From Okeania sp. SIO2C9 (GTDB taxonomy: Bacteria; Cyanobacteriota; Cyanobacteriia; Cyanobacteriales; Microcoleaceae): a DNA stretch of 64,000 nucleotides. A model generated the notes under the pieces. The model searched no databases. It was not told the DNA's origin and worked only from the letters and a program-made list of their open reading frames with translations. Location: the NCBI RefSeq assembly GCF_010672455.1, contig NZ_JAAHGO010000012.1, forward strand, positions 417,096 to 481,095. The letters are read 5' to 3'. Positions 36,499 through 43,874 of this stretch are shown here, piece by piece (position 1 is the first letter of the stretch; the number at the start of each line of letters is the position of its first letter). The position numbers and the translations under genes are program-made.

Positions 36499-36600
36499 AT
36501 GCGTAGGGGCGAAACACTCCCAATAAATAAATCCTATCAAAATTTTTTCGGGAGTGCAAGACTCAAATATTTGGAGCATTTCTGGAGCTTCACAGAATGA
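36499..36600 (+). CDS. 33-codon ORF, array unit 3
   Basis: It reads MRRGETLPINKSYQNFFG then SARLKYLEHFWSFTE, 102 bp including the stop, the same length as units 1, 2 and 4. ACTCCC and GGGAGT inside it form a perfect 6-bp inverted pair, so an RNA function is an alternative reading. Confidence 0.4.
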   Translation: MRRGETLPINKSYQNFFGSARLKYLEHFWSFTE

Positions 36601-36726
36601 TTATTTCCTCTAGTTCTGATTAACTTTAATCAAAGCTGTTTAGTATCTTGCTCACTGTAGATAATTTATTTATTCTCACCAACGCGATCGCGAGAATATT
36701 GTCTTTTTTGCGTTGAATAAAAAGTC

Positions 36727-36828
36727 ATGTACAGGGGAAAACGACTCCCAATAAATAAATCCTATCAAAATTTTTTCGGGAATGCAAGGCTCAAATATTT
36801 GGAGTATTTTTGGAGCTTCACAGAATGA
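36727..36828 (+). CDS. 33-codon ORF, array unit 4
   Basis: It reads MYRGKRLPINKSYQNFFG then NARLKYLEYFWSFTE. Relative to unit 3 there are four synonymous codon changes (GGA, AGG, TTT among them) and substitutions at Arg2, Glu5, Thr6, Ser19 and His27. The frame and length are kept. Confidence 0.4.
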   Translation: MYRGKRLPINKSYQNFFGNARLKYLEYFWSFTE

Positions 36829-36944
36829 TTCTTCTATGGTTGCGATCAACCATAGAAGCTATCTTTGTCAAAGTGGATAACTTATTCAAGCATCATATAT
36901 ATAGACTGGGAAAATATTGTCTTTTTAGTGTTGAATAAAAAGTC

Positions 36945-37227
36945 ATGCGTAGGGGCGAACAACTCCCAACATATAAATCGTATCACAACTATTTCGGGAG
37001 TGCAAGACTAAAACATTTTGCGCCTTTTTTTTGAGCTTCACAGAATGATTGTTGGAAGTCTTAAGGGATAATTTTCTCTAGTTCTGATTAACTCTAATAA
37101 AAGCTGTTTGGCATCTTGCTCAAAGTCGATAATTTATTCCCACATTGCGTACGCGAAAATATTGTCTTTTTTTAGCATTGAATAAAAAGTCATGCTCAGG
37201 GGCGAAGGACTCCCAATAATAAAATAG
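36945..37227 (+). pseudogene. Decayed ORFs of array units 5 and 6
   Basis: Unit 5 (36945-37034) starts MRRGEQLPTYKSYHNYFG and stops after 29 codons because of a one-base indel in a T run. Unit 6 (37192-37227) starts MLRGEGLPIIK and meets a TAG at codon 12. Both keep the DNA similarity beyond these breaks, as expected for dying copies at one end of an array. Confidence 0.4.
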
Positions 37228-37428
37228 TATTACACTTATTTCGAGAATGCAAGGCTGAAAAATTCGCCGTTTTTTTCTGAAGCTTCACAGAATGTTTTTT
37301 TTGCTAAAGCGATAATTTTCTCTAATTTTGAGTTGAGCGTAGACTTCTATAGAAAGAAGCAATTTGGATTCTATAGAGGCGAATTTTATCTAATTATTCA
37401 ACTCACCCCTAACTTAATAATTTTAACC

Positions 37429-37701
37429 TCAACGATTAGTTTGAGATTCTGCTAAATTATCGGCAAACTCTTCACTAAGAGTGGCAAAAGTCTCCTGACT
37501 CTGCTCATAGACAGAAAGACCACTTTTAATCGCACCCTTAACTACTTTTCTCGCAACTTTTGTGACAGTAGGAGCAACTAATGGACTGAGCAAAAACGCA
37601 CCTAGTCCCAATAAGGCAAAGCGATCGTTTGTTTGACCATCTTCAACCATTTCTCGGAGGTGAAGAGTAACTACAGATTTTTTTAAATGAACAAGTGACA
37701 T
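37429..37701 (-). CDS. Short DUF5132-like protein
   Basis: This 90-residue protein has a hydrophobic stretch (about 28-45, ALLGLGAFLLSPLVAP) followed by VTKVARKVVKGAIKSGLSVY, then an acidic tail. It shares the VxKxAIKxGxxxxE core with the protein at 33646. It lies 372 bp upstream of no gene in its own direction; the P-type ATPase (40319-38073) is encoded upstream on the same strand. Function unknown. Confidence 0.65.
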   Translation of the reverse strand: MSLVHLKKSVVTLHLREMVEDGQTNDRFALLGLGAFLLSPLVAPTVTKVARKVVKGAIKSGLSVYEQSQETFATLSEEFADNLAESQTNR

Positions 37702-37794
37702 AATTTTTTAATTAGGAAGGAAGAAGGAAGAAGGAAGAAGGAAAAAGGAAAAAGGAAGAAGATAAGATTAGTTTTTTGTGGGGGTTTGGTAAAT

Positions 37795-38004
37795 AGGGTT
37801 TGCTGATTAAATCTCAAAGTATTGACTGATATTGGTTTTAGCCTTTTTCAGCACTGAAAAAGTACCTAGTTTTTGGCTATTGTTATCTCAAAATGGTAAA
37901 GTTTTGACCCTGACAATGCCGAAAATTTGACCGTAGCAGATAGTTTAAACTGTTCCCTGTTCCCTGTTCCCTTACTTTACTAACAGACTTTTTCAGCAAA
38001 CCCT
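37795..38004. mobile_element. M1 element, intact ends, reverse copy
   Basis: Ends AGGGTTTGCTGATTAAATC and GACTTTTTCAGCAAACCCT are flanked by AAAT on both sides. It is 210 bp long and is the second copy with an unambiguous 4-bp target duplication. It fills most of the 37702-38072 gap. Confidence 0.8.
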
Positions 38005-38072
38005 AAATAAACTTTTGAAATTAATCAAAATATATATACAAATATCTACAAAAACTATTCCCCTACCTTATA

Positions 38073-40319
38073 TTATGTACTACCTTCTAACTGATGCTGC
38101 ACTAGGGGACGCAAACTATTTAAACCAGCAGCGATCGCACTGCCATTGTGGACCACCGTAGCAATGAGAGGATGTAGTCCCACTGTGGAGGCCAACCCTA
38201 AAGCCACCAAATTTGGCCCTACTACCATAACAGTATTTTGTTCGATCAGATGCTTAGTTTGCTTGGCAATAGCGATCGCCTCCAACAAACTAGATAAATT
38301 ATTATTCATCAACACCACATCTGCTGTTTCCCTCGCTACATCCGAACCATTTTCAAAAGAAACAGACACATCTGCATAAGCTAAAGCCACAGAATCATTT
38401 AACCCATCTCCCACAAAAGCCACAGTTTTTCCGGTGCGACGTAAATCTCGAACAATAGCAGCTTTTTGGTCAGGAAAAGCCTCAGCATGAACTTGAGACT
38501 CTGGAATTTTCAACTCTGTCGCCACCATCTTTGCCCTAACTTCGTTGTCCCCAGTCAATAAATGCACCTCCATACCATACTCTTGCTGCAATCTCATAAT
38601 CAAAGGCATACTTTCCGGACGCACTGGGTCTTTATATTGAATTGCCCCCTGAAACTCGCCATTGCAGGCCACATAAATCAAAGATAACCACTCAGAAACT
38701 GGGCATTCTTGGTCGGTATGGGCACAACTTTCCTGAAAACAAGGATGATTTTCATAGAAGCAATTCAAATCTACTCCTGCTTGAGTCAAAAACTTAGCAC
38801 TGCCGACCAAAACATCCTGACCATTAATATCTACCTGAATACCTAATCCTACTTTATACTCCCACTCACCCCGTGGATAAATATTCACGCCTTGTTCTTG
38901 AGCATAACGAACGATCGCCTCTGCCACTGGATGAGTAATACGTTGTTCCGCAGAAGCTGCTAAAGCCAAAACTTCTGTGGCACTCATTCGTCCTGAAACT
39001 GTTTCTACTCCCACCACAGCAATATTACCTTGAGTCAAAGTACCAGTTTTGTCAAACACAATAGTATCAATTTCGGCTAACATTTCCAGAGTACGTCCAC
39101 TCCTAACCAAAATACCGTGTCTGGTAGTATGGTTTAGCGCTCCCAAAAATGCGGTGGGAACTGATACTCGAATTCCTGTGACAAAGTCTAGGGTAAGAAT
39201 AGATGCTGCTCTACTGGGGTCGCGAGTTGTGGCTAAGACAATGCCAGCTAATATCAAGGATGGCAAAATTAATTTGTCTGCCATTTGAGATGCATAGTTT
39301 GCCATTCTGGTGTCATGTACTGGAGCTTTTTGTAATAGTTCGATACTAGCAGCAGCGCGAGTTTGTTTGCCGACTCTTTCTGCTCGAATATAAATTTGAC
39401 CGGAACGTACTAAGGTCGAAGCATAGACTAATATACCTGGTTTTCCTACTACTGGCATTGACTCTCCGGTTAGTTGCTGTTGGTCAATGACTGCTTCACC
39501 TTGCAAGACTTCCCCATCTACTGGTATTTGTTCTCCTGGATAAACTATGACTGTATCGCCTTGTTTGACTTGGTCGCTTGGTATTTGTTGTTTTTCTCCA
39601 TCTCTTTCTACCCAGGCAAAACGTCCGATGGTGTCTAACAGGTCTGAAGTTTTATTTTCAGTCGATCTGGCTGTTTGTTCGCGTATCACATCCCCTAGTT
39701 CGTGGAGAGTTAATACTAATGCGGGGGTTAATACTTTGCCTTGGATTGCACCTAGGGTTAGGGAGAGGAAGTCGAGACAGTCTATATTTAGGCAATGTTC
39801 GATTAATAAGCTCTGGAACGCTCGTTTGACAACTGGGAATGCTGCAATGGCCAATGCGCTAAAGCTCAGTTGTGGGGAAATTGGTAATTTTAATGGTCCG
39901 CTGAGGAATGCTAAGAGGGTTGCTAGACTTGGTATTACTAAACTTGACAATTCTCCTTCATTTTGGTGTTCTGTTTCTGGTGGTGTTTGGGAGCTAACTT
40001 TTTTTTTGACAACTGTTACGGTAGAGCGATCGACGTTTTCTATTAGAGATATAAGATGGTCTAGTATTTCTGTTTCTGATTTGCCTCTGGTTTGATAATT
40101 AATGGCGATCGAACTTGCTGCTTGGTTAATGCGAGTTTGTTTGACGTGGATATCTGATTCTAATAATGTTTGTACATTGTCAGTATAGTTTTTGTCTAGA
40201 CTCAAGTGCATGACACGAAGTCTGACTCTTCCGGGAATGCCATGAACTAATGATATTGTGGGAGTTTTGACTGTTAGTGTTGATGTTGACCCTGATTTTT
40301 GTGATTTGATAGTTTTCAT
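38073..40319 (-). CDS. P1B-like metal P-type ATPase lacking CPC
   Basis: This 748-residue ATPase opens with an HMA_2-type domain (LVHGIPGRVRLRVMHLSL, about 22-100) without the CxxC metal site. The core shows VIDQQQLTGESMPVVGK (actuator), VFDKTGTLTQGN (phosphorylated Asp, about residue 424), HPVAEAIVRYAQEQ (HP motif), LTGDNEVRAKM and FVGDGLNDSVALAYADV. In the metal-binding helix the usual CPC is replaced: the stretch reads DFVTGIRVSVPTAFLGAL. So it exports or imports a cation by a site unlike the Cu/Zn pumps. Neighbouring HMA_2 (40828) and DUF5132 genes suggest a dedicated system. The cation is unknown. Confidence 0.85.
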   Translation of the reverse strand: MKTIKSQKSGSTSTLTVKTPTISLVHGIPGRVRLRVMHLSLDKNYTDNVQTLLESDIHVKQTRINQAASSIAINYQTRGKSETEILDHLISLIENVDRSTVTVVKKKVSSQTPPETEHQNEGELSSLVIPSLATLLAFLSGPLKLPISPQLSFSALAIAAFPVVKRAFQSLLIEHCLNIDCLDFLSLTLGAIQGKVLTPALVLTLHELGDVIREQTARSTENKTSDLLDTIGRFAWVERDGEKQQIPSDQVKQGDTVIVYPGEQIPVDGEVLQGEAVIDQQQLTGESMPVVGKPGILVYASTLVRSGQIYIRAERVGKQTRAAASIELLQKAPVHDTRMANYASQMADKLILPSLILAGIVLATTRDPSRAASILTLDFVTGIRVSVPTAFLGALNHTTRHGILVRSGRTLEMLAEIDTIVFDKTGTLTQGNIAVVGVETVSGRMSATEVLALAASAEQRITHPVAEAIVRYAQEQGVNIYPRGEWEYKVGLGIQVDINGQDVLVGSAKFLTQAGVDLNCFYENHPCFQESCAHTDQECPVSEWLSLIYVACNGEFQGAIQYKDPVRPESMPLIMRLQQEYGMEVHLLTGDNEVRAKMVATELKIPESQVHAEAFPDQKAAIVRDLRRTGKTVAFVGDGLNDSVALAYADVSVSFENGSDVARETADVVLMNNNLSSLLEAIAIAKQTKHLIEQNTVMVVGPNLVALGLASTVGLHPLIATVVHNGSAIAAGLNSLRPLVQHQLEGST

Positions 40320-40827
40320 GGTTTTAGTTGATTTGTCTTGGTTCCGGGTGAGAATGTGGCTTCATTAATTGATAATTACCTCGGGTTTTAACCGTTACGG
40401 AATTGAATATCAGGAATATTTTCTTTTTTTTCTCCTTAAAAGGGGAGACTTCAAGGCGCGAATTATTTAATTATTATGTCTGCACCTTTTGCTTCGACTG
40501 CTATAAGAGTTGCTCCAGCTCAGTATAAACCTATGATTTTAAAGATTTAACCTACTGGGGAATTAGAGGGAGGATGACATCAAGGTCGAAGTTGGAAGTC
40601 AGTTTCATTAATGGATAATAGATAATTGATAATTACCTCTGGTTAAAACCGCTACGGAATTGAATATCAGGAAATATTGTTTCTTCTCTTGGTTGATTGG
40701 ATATGGCGAGGGGACCTCGCCATCCCTCAACCGCTTTTTTTCCCTTAAAAGGTAAGGATTTTTACCAGAATTATTTAATTATTAATTATTCAGTAAAACT
40801 GTCTTTTTCCAAAACCTTAAATGTAGC
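40320..40827. repeat. Two M3-type repeats in the HMA gap
   Basis: Two related copies lie in direct order (about 40365-40475 and 40612-40795). Each has GATAATTACCTC, GGAATTGAATATCAGGAA, a CCTTAAAAGG core and GAATTATTTAATTATT. The second carries a GC-rich insert (GGCGAGGGGACCTCGCCATC). No gene is seen. Confidence 0.6.
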
Positions 40828-41436
40828 TTACTCAGTTTCTTCTGGCGTTTCTGGGGACTCTGAATTTGCTTCTGGTTGGGGTATTTCCTCTTTATCAGTA
40901 TCAGCTTCTTGAATAATAGTCATTAGTCTCATTCCTAGTTCCCAGTCTGACATTCCATCAGCTTGATACTGGATAGCAACGGAAGCTGCTGCTGTATTTA
41001 TCCGCACTCCTAATACATGGAAGTCTGCTGTTAAAAGTTGTTCTAAACGTCTGACATAATTTGGGTCAGATGCTACTTTTGGTATTCGCAGTCGGATGCG
41101 ACCAGGTACTGAATGCACGATGGTGTATGTTGGTGAGTCATCACTAGCAACGGTTGTCACTGGTTGAGAAATAGTTGTTTGCTCAGTATCAATTACAGGT
41201 ATGGTTTCTGTTTGTTCTTTGATTTGTTCAATTATTTGGCGTACAAAACCTGCAACTGTTAGGTTTACTAGAAGTGCAGTAGCACCCCGTAGTTGAAATC
41301 TATTGGTAATCATGATTCCGACTAAGGGAGGTAGAATGTACTCAATTTCATTATGTGCTTGTAAAAATGCACCTAATTGGGGGACGGTTGTTTCAGTGGG
41401 GTTGATGGTGTTTGTATAGTTTGAGGTTGTCGTCAT
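40828..41436 (-). CDS. HMA_2-domain membrane protein
   Basis: This 202-residue protein has an N-terminal hydrophobic pair (about 28-70, IEYILPPLVGIMITNRFQLR then GATALLVNLTVAG). An HMA_2-like domain follows (about 105-180: YTIVHSVPGRIRLRIPKVAS ... AAASVAIQYQADGMSDWELG). The C-terminus is acidic. The domain has the ferredoxin-like fold of metal chaperones but no CxxC. The same domain opens the ATPase at 40319, so the two probably interact or arose by duplication. It lies 509 bp upstream on the same strand, with M3 repeats between. Role is inferred from context. Confidence 0.75.
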   Translation of the reverse strand: MTTTSNYTNTINPTETTVPQLGAFLQAHNEIEYILPPLVGIMITNRFQLRGATALLVNLTVAGFVRQIIEQIKEQTETIPVIDTEQTTISQPVTTVASDDSPTYTIVHSVPGRIRLRIPKVASDPNYVRRLEQLLTADFHVLGVRINTAAASVAIQYQADGMSDWELGMRLMTIIQEADTDKEEIPQPEANSESPETPEETE

Positions 41437-41904
41437 AGTGAATATTCTTTTTGCGAGCGACTATGAGAAAAGGTGAATATATTACAGTAGTTTTCGAGTT
41501 GATAAGGTACAAAGTTTTATGCTTTTAGGGAACAGATAACAAAGAATGAATAAAAATTATAGATTAGTTTTAAGCTATACCTCATGCTTCCTGAAATTGG
41601 CTGTAATTAGACATCTAACTAAATATTATCAAATGAAGATTCAGAAATAGAATAGGGGAAAAAGGTAGAAAAATAGGTGTTGCTGAATTAGGGTATGATA
41701 TTGATCTTAATTACTTAGGAGACAGGAGATAGGAGGGAATAAAGAAAAACAAACCCCCATTATAAGGAGAAAATTTTTTGGTCGGGTAAGCGTAACGAAG
41801 TTCTATCGCGCTGTGATCCGGACAGATATCATATCTCAAATCACCAACACCGAAAAATACTCCCCTACTCCCCTATTCCCCTACTCCCTTACTCCCCTAC
41901 TCCC
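41437..41904. other. Intergenic region without a gene
   Basis: AT-rich upstream region of the HMA_2 gene, then GGAGACAGGAGATAGGAGGG at 41718. A GC-rich scrap (GGTAAGCGTAACGAAG) lies at 41785. An ACTCCCCTACTCCC pyrimidine tract (41860-41910) reaches into the end of the DUF1499 gene. Nothing else is supported. Confidence 0.4.
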
Positions 41905-42426
41905 CTACTCCCTTAGTTCGTTCCATTTTGTCCTAATAGTTTCGACTCGTTCGCGGTTAACACCTAAATCTGATTCTCCTAGACGGGAAGCTGAACGTAC
42001 TTGAATAGCATTAGCTTCTTCATCTATATAAAATTCTACATCATCTACAAATCCCATGATTTTACTTGTAAACTCAGCGTACAAATAATTTTTATCCTCC
42101 TTGACAATATTAGTCCGAGACATAGATGCAATTATTTCTTTGAGGTTAGCGATCGCTATTTCTGGATTATCAGAGTCATAGCTCAGAGAAGGTATACCAT
42201 GTTCTGCATCTTGACTGTAACTACTGACACAGTTTGGACTATTAGGACAAGGTGCTAGTCGTCCAGAATATACGCCTAGATTATCGGGTCTAGTGCCAGC
42301 AAATAAATTTAGTTTGTCAGAGGTGGCATTAACTCCGACAACAATGGCAACTGTTATTAACAAAAAGAGGGTAATGTATAACATTTTCAAAAATATATTA
42401 GAAGATTTTTTTTCTGTTGTTTCCAT
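41905..42426 (-). CDS. DUF1499 protein
   Basis: This 173-residue protein has an N-terminal membrane segment (about 12-32, LKMLYITLFLLITVAIVVGV). The DUF1499 domain shows LAPCPNSPNCVSSYSQD with the two conserved Cys, then IIASMSRTNIVKEDKNYLYA, EFTSKIMGFVDDVEFYID and IQVRSASRLGESDLGVNRER. The domain is widespread in cyanobacteria and plant plastids with no settled function. The single anchor suggests a membrane-bound domain on the periplasmic or luminal side. Confidence 0.85.
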   Translation of the reverse strand: METTEKKSSNIFLKMLYITLFLLITVAIVVGVNATSDKLNLFAGTRPDNLGVYSGRLAPCPNSPNCVSSYSQDAEHGIPSLSYDSDNPEIAIANLKEIIASMSRTNIVKEDKNYLYAEFTSKIMGFVDDVEFYIDEEANAIQVRSASRLGESDLGVNRERVETIRTKWNELRE

Positions 42427-42499
42427 GGTCTATCGGAGAATAATTTGATTGAACTGGCTAATATAATAACAATTATTCTATATCTCAACCCAAAATTCT

Positions 42500-42607
42500 A
42501 TGACTGACGAAAAGCAAGCAATATTAACAGTAAATCAAGCCTTTTATCGAGCTTTTGAAAAACGGGACATTGAAACTATCAGTTCTATTTTGTCCAAGGG
42601 TAATTAA
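42500..42607 (+). pseudogene. SnoaL-like gene cut after 35 codons
   Basis: MTDEKQAILTVNQAFYRAFE then KRDIETISSILSKGN-stop is the first helix pair of a SnoaL/DUF4440-type (nuclear transport factor 2 fold) protein. The family continues with an SH.DDW stretch that is missing here. The TnpB element starts at once after the break (TTAAC at 42604-42608). The remainder of the gene is not downstream of the element. Confidence 0.6.
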
Positions 42608-42611
42608 CAGC

Positions 42612-43850
42612 TTGACATAATCTATGATTATCTGGTACTCTCTGTGAGAATCTATATTTAATTTTATGTTACTTGGATTCAAAACTGAATTACACCTAAA
42701 TAATAAACAAAAAACCTTGCTGGCTAAACACGCGGGTGTAGCGCGTCATGCTTATAATTGGGGACTATGGTTGACTCAAAACATCCTGAACCACAATTCA
42801 AATAATCCTTCAGGTAAACTAAAATTTCCTACTGCAATCGACCTGCATAAACTTTTAGTAGCAATGGTTAAACCGAAAAACTATTGGTATTATGAAGTAT
42901 CTAAATGTGCCCCTCAATATGCTTTGAGGCATTTATCCAATGCTTGGAAACGTTGCTTCACCAAAGTGTCTGGTCAACCTAGATTTAAGAAAAAAGGTAG
43001 AGATGATAGCTTCACTTTGGATGGTTCTATATCAGTAGGTTTTAATTGTATAAAGTTACCTCGAATTGGTTGGGTAAAAACCTTTGAAATCTTGCCAGAC
43101 AATGTTAGTCCAAAGTCTGTAACGATTAGCAAAAAGGCAGGTAGATGGTTTATTAGTTTCAAGATAGAAACAGCTTCCATAAATACTGAGAAATCAGTAA
43201 ATGTAGTTGGTGTAGATTTAGGTATAAAATCTCTAGCTACGTTATCTACTGGCGAAGTATTTGAAGGCGCTAAATCAAAAAGAAAGTTAGAATCTAAATT
43301 ATCACGACTGCAATACCTAAACAGGAATAAAACCAAGTTTTCGTCTAACTGGAAGAAAGCACAACTCAAGATAGCTCAGTTACACAATAGAATAGCTAAC
43401 ACCAGGAAAGATACATTGCATAAACTAACTACCTATTTGGCTAAAAACCACAGCCAGATAGTAATAGAAGACCTAAATGTATCAGGAATGATGTCAAATC
43501 ACAAGCTAGCTAAGGCTGTTGCTGACATGGGTTTTTATGAGTTTCGTAGACAGTTAGAGTACAAGTGTGAGTTATATGGTTCTGAGTTAATCATCATTGA
43601 TAGATGGTTTCCTAGTTCTAAGACTTGCAGTAGGTGTGGTCAGGTTAAAGAGTCTCTGTCTTTATCGGAGCGTGTTTTCAATTGCGAACACTGCAATTTC
43701 AGTTGTGATCGAGACTTAAATGCAGCGTTAAATTTAGCTATGGCGGGCAGTTCGTCCGTGACAGCTTGTGGACTGGATAACGCCGACGTTGCCAGAATGA
43801 AGCAGGAATAGAACAGATAATCATAGATTTCTATAGATTATCGTAGGTTT
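42612..43850 (+). mobile_element. IS200/IS605-type element with tnpB only
   Basis: Left-end hairpin ATAATCTATGATTAT lies at 42617-42631. At the right the imperfect palindrome GATAATCATAGATTTC then TATAGATTATC spans 43816-43842. No tnpA is present, so movement would need a transposase in trans. The TTAAC just before the left end would be the cleavage/TAM sequence if it follows the IS608/ISDra2 rule. Confidence 0.7.
42666..43811 (+). CDS. tnpB: TnpB RNA-guided nuclease
   Basis: This 381-residue TnpB has an N-terminal domain (LLGFKTELHLNNKQKTLLAK, NWGLW) and an intact RuvC triad: Asp184 (VGVDLGIKSLATLS), Glu268 (IVIEDLNVSGM) and Asp350 (SCDRDLNAALNLA). The zinc finger is CSRCGQ ... CEHC (321, 324, 340, 343). 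TnpB cuts DNA next to the element's target motif using an omega RNA read from the element's right end, which helps the element persist. In contrast to the copy at 1288-2542, nothing is broken here. It interrupts a SnoaL-like gene and precedes the LamG gene by 63 bp. Confidence 0.92.
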   Translation: MLLGFKTELHLNNKQKTLLAKHAGVARHAYNWGLWLTQNILNHNSNNPSGKLKFPTAIDLHKLLVAMVKPKNYWYYEVSKCAPQYALRHLSNAWKRCFTKVSGQPRFKKKGRDDSFTLDGSISVGFNCIKLPRIGWVKTFEILPDNVSPKSVTISKKAGRWFISFKIETASINTEKSVNVVGVDLGIKSLATLSTGEVFEGAKSKRKLESKLSRLQYLNRNKTKFSSNWKKAQLKIAQLHNRIANTRKDTLHKLTTYLAKNHSQIVIEDLNVSGMMSNHKLAKAVADMGFYEFRRQLEYKCELYGSELIIIDRWFPSSKTCSRCGQVKESLSLSERVFNCEHCNFSCDRDLNAALNLAMAGSSSVTACGLDNADVARMKQE

Positions 43851-43874
43851 CTAAGAACGGCAAAAAATAATACA

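Larger units (their letters stand above)
36017..37290. repeat. Array of six 218-247-bp tandem units
   Basis: Units start at 36017, 36237, 36484, 36712, 36930 and 37177 with (G)TTGAATAAAAAGTCATG. Each has a conserved block (about 125 bp, ending GAGCTTCACAGAATGATT) and a more variable block of two types. One type is AAGCTATCTTTGTCAAAGTG with a TATATATA stretch. The other is CTGTTTAGTATCTTGCTCAC with ACGCGATCGCGAG. The conserved block holds a short ORF; ACTCCC and GGGAGT pair within it in several units. The region lies between the ATPase gene (divergent) and DUF5132 (convergent). No long gene fits here. Confidence 0.85.

Noticed and set aside
36017..37290. CRISPR array
   Set aside because: Units are 218-247 bp, similar throughout and carry a shared ORF. 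There are no short direct repeats with unique spacers and no cas genes.
39547..40095. 182-residue plus-strand ORF inside the P-type ATPase
   Set aside because: It is antisense to well-conserved ATPase sequence and has no family features.
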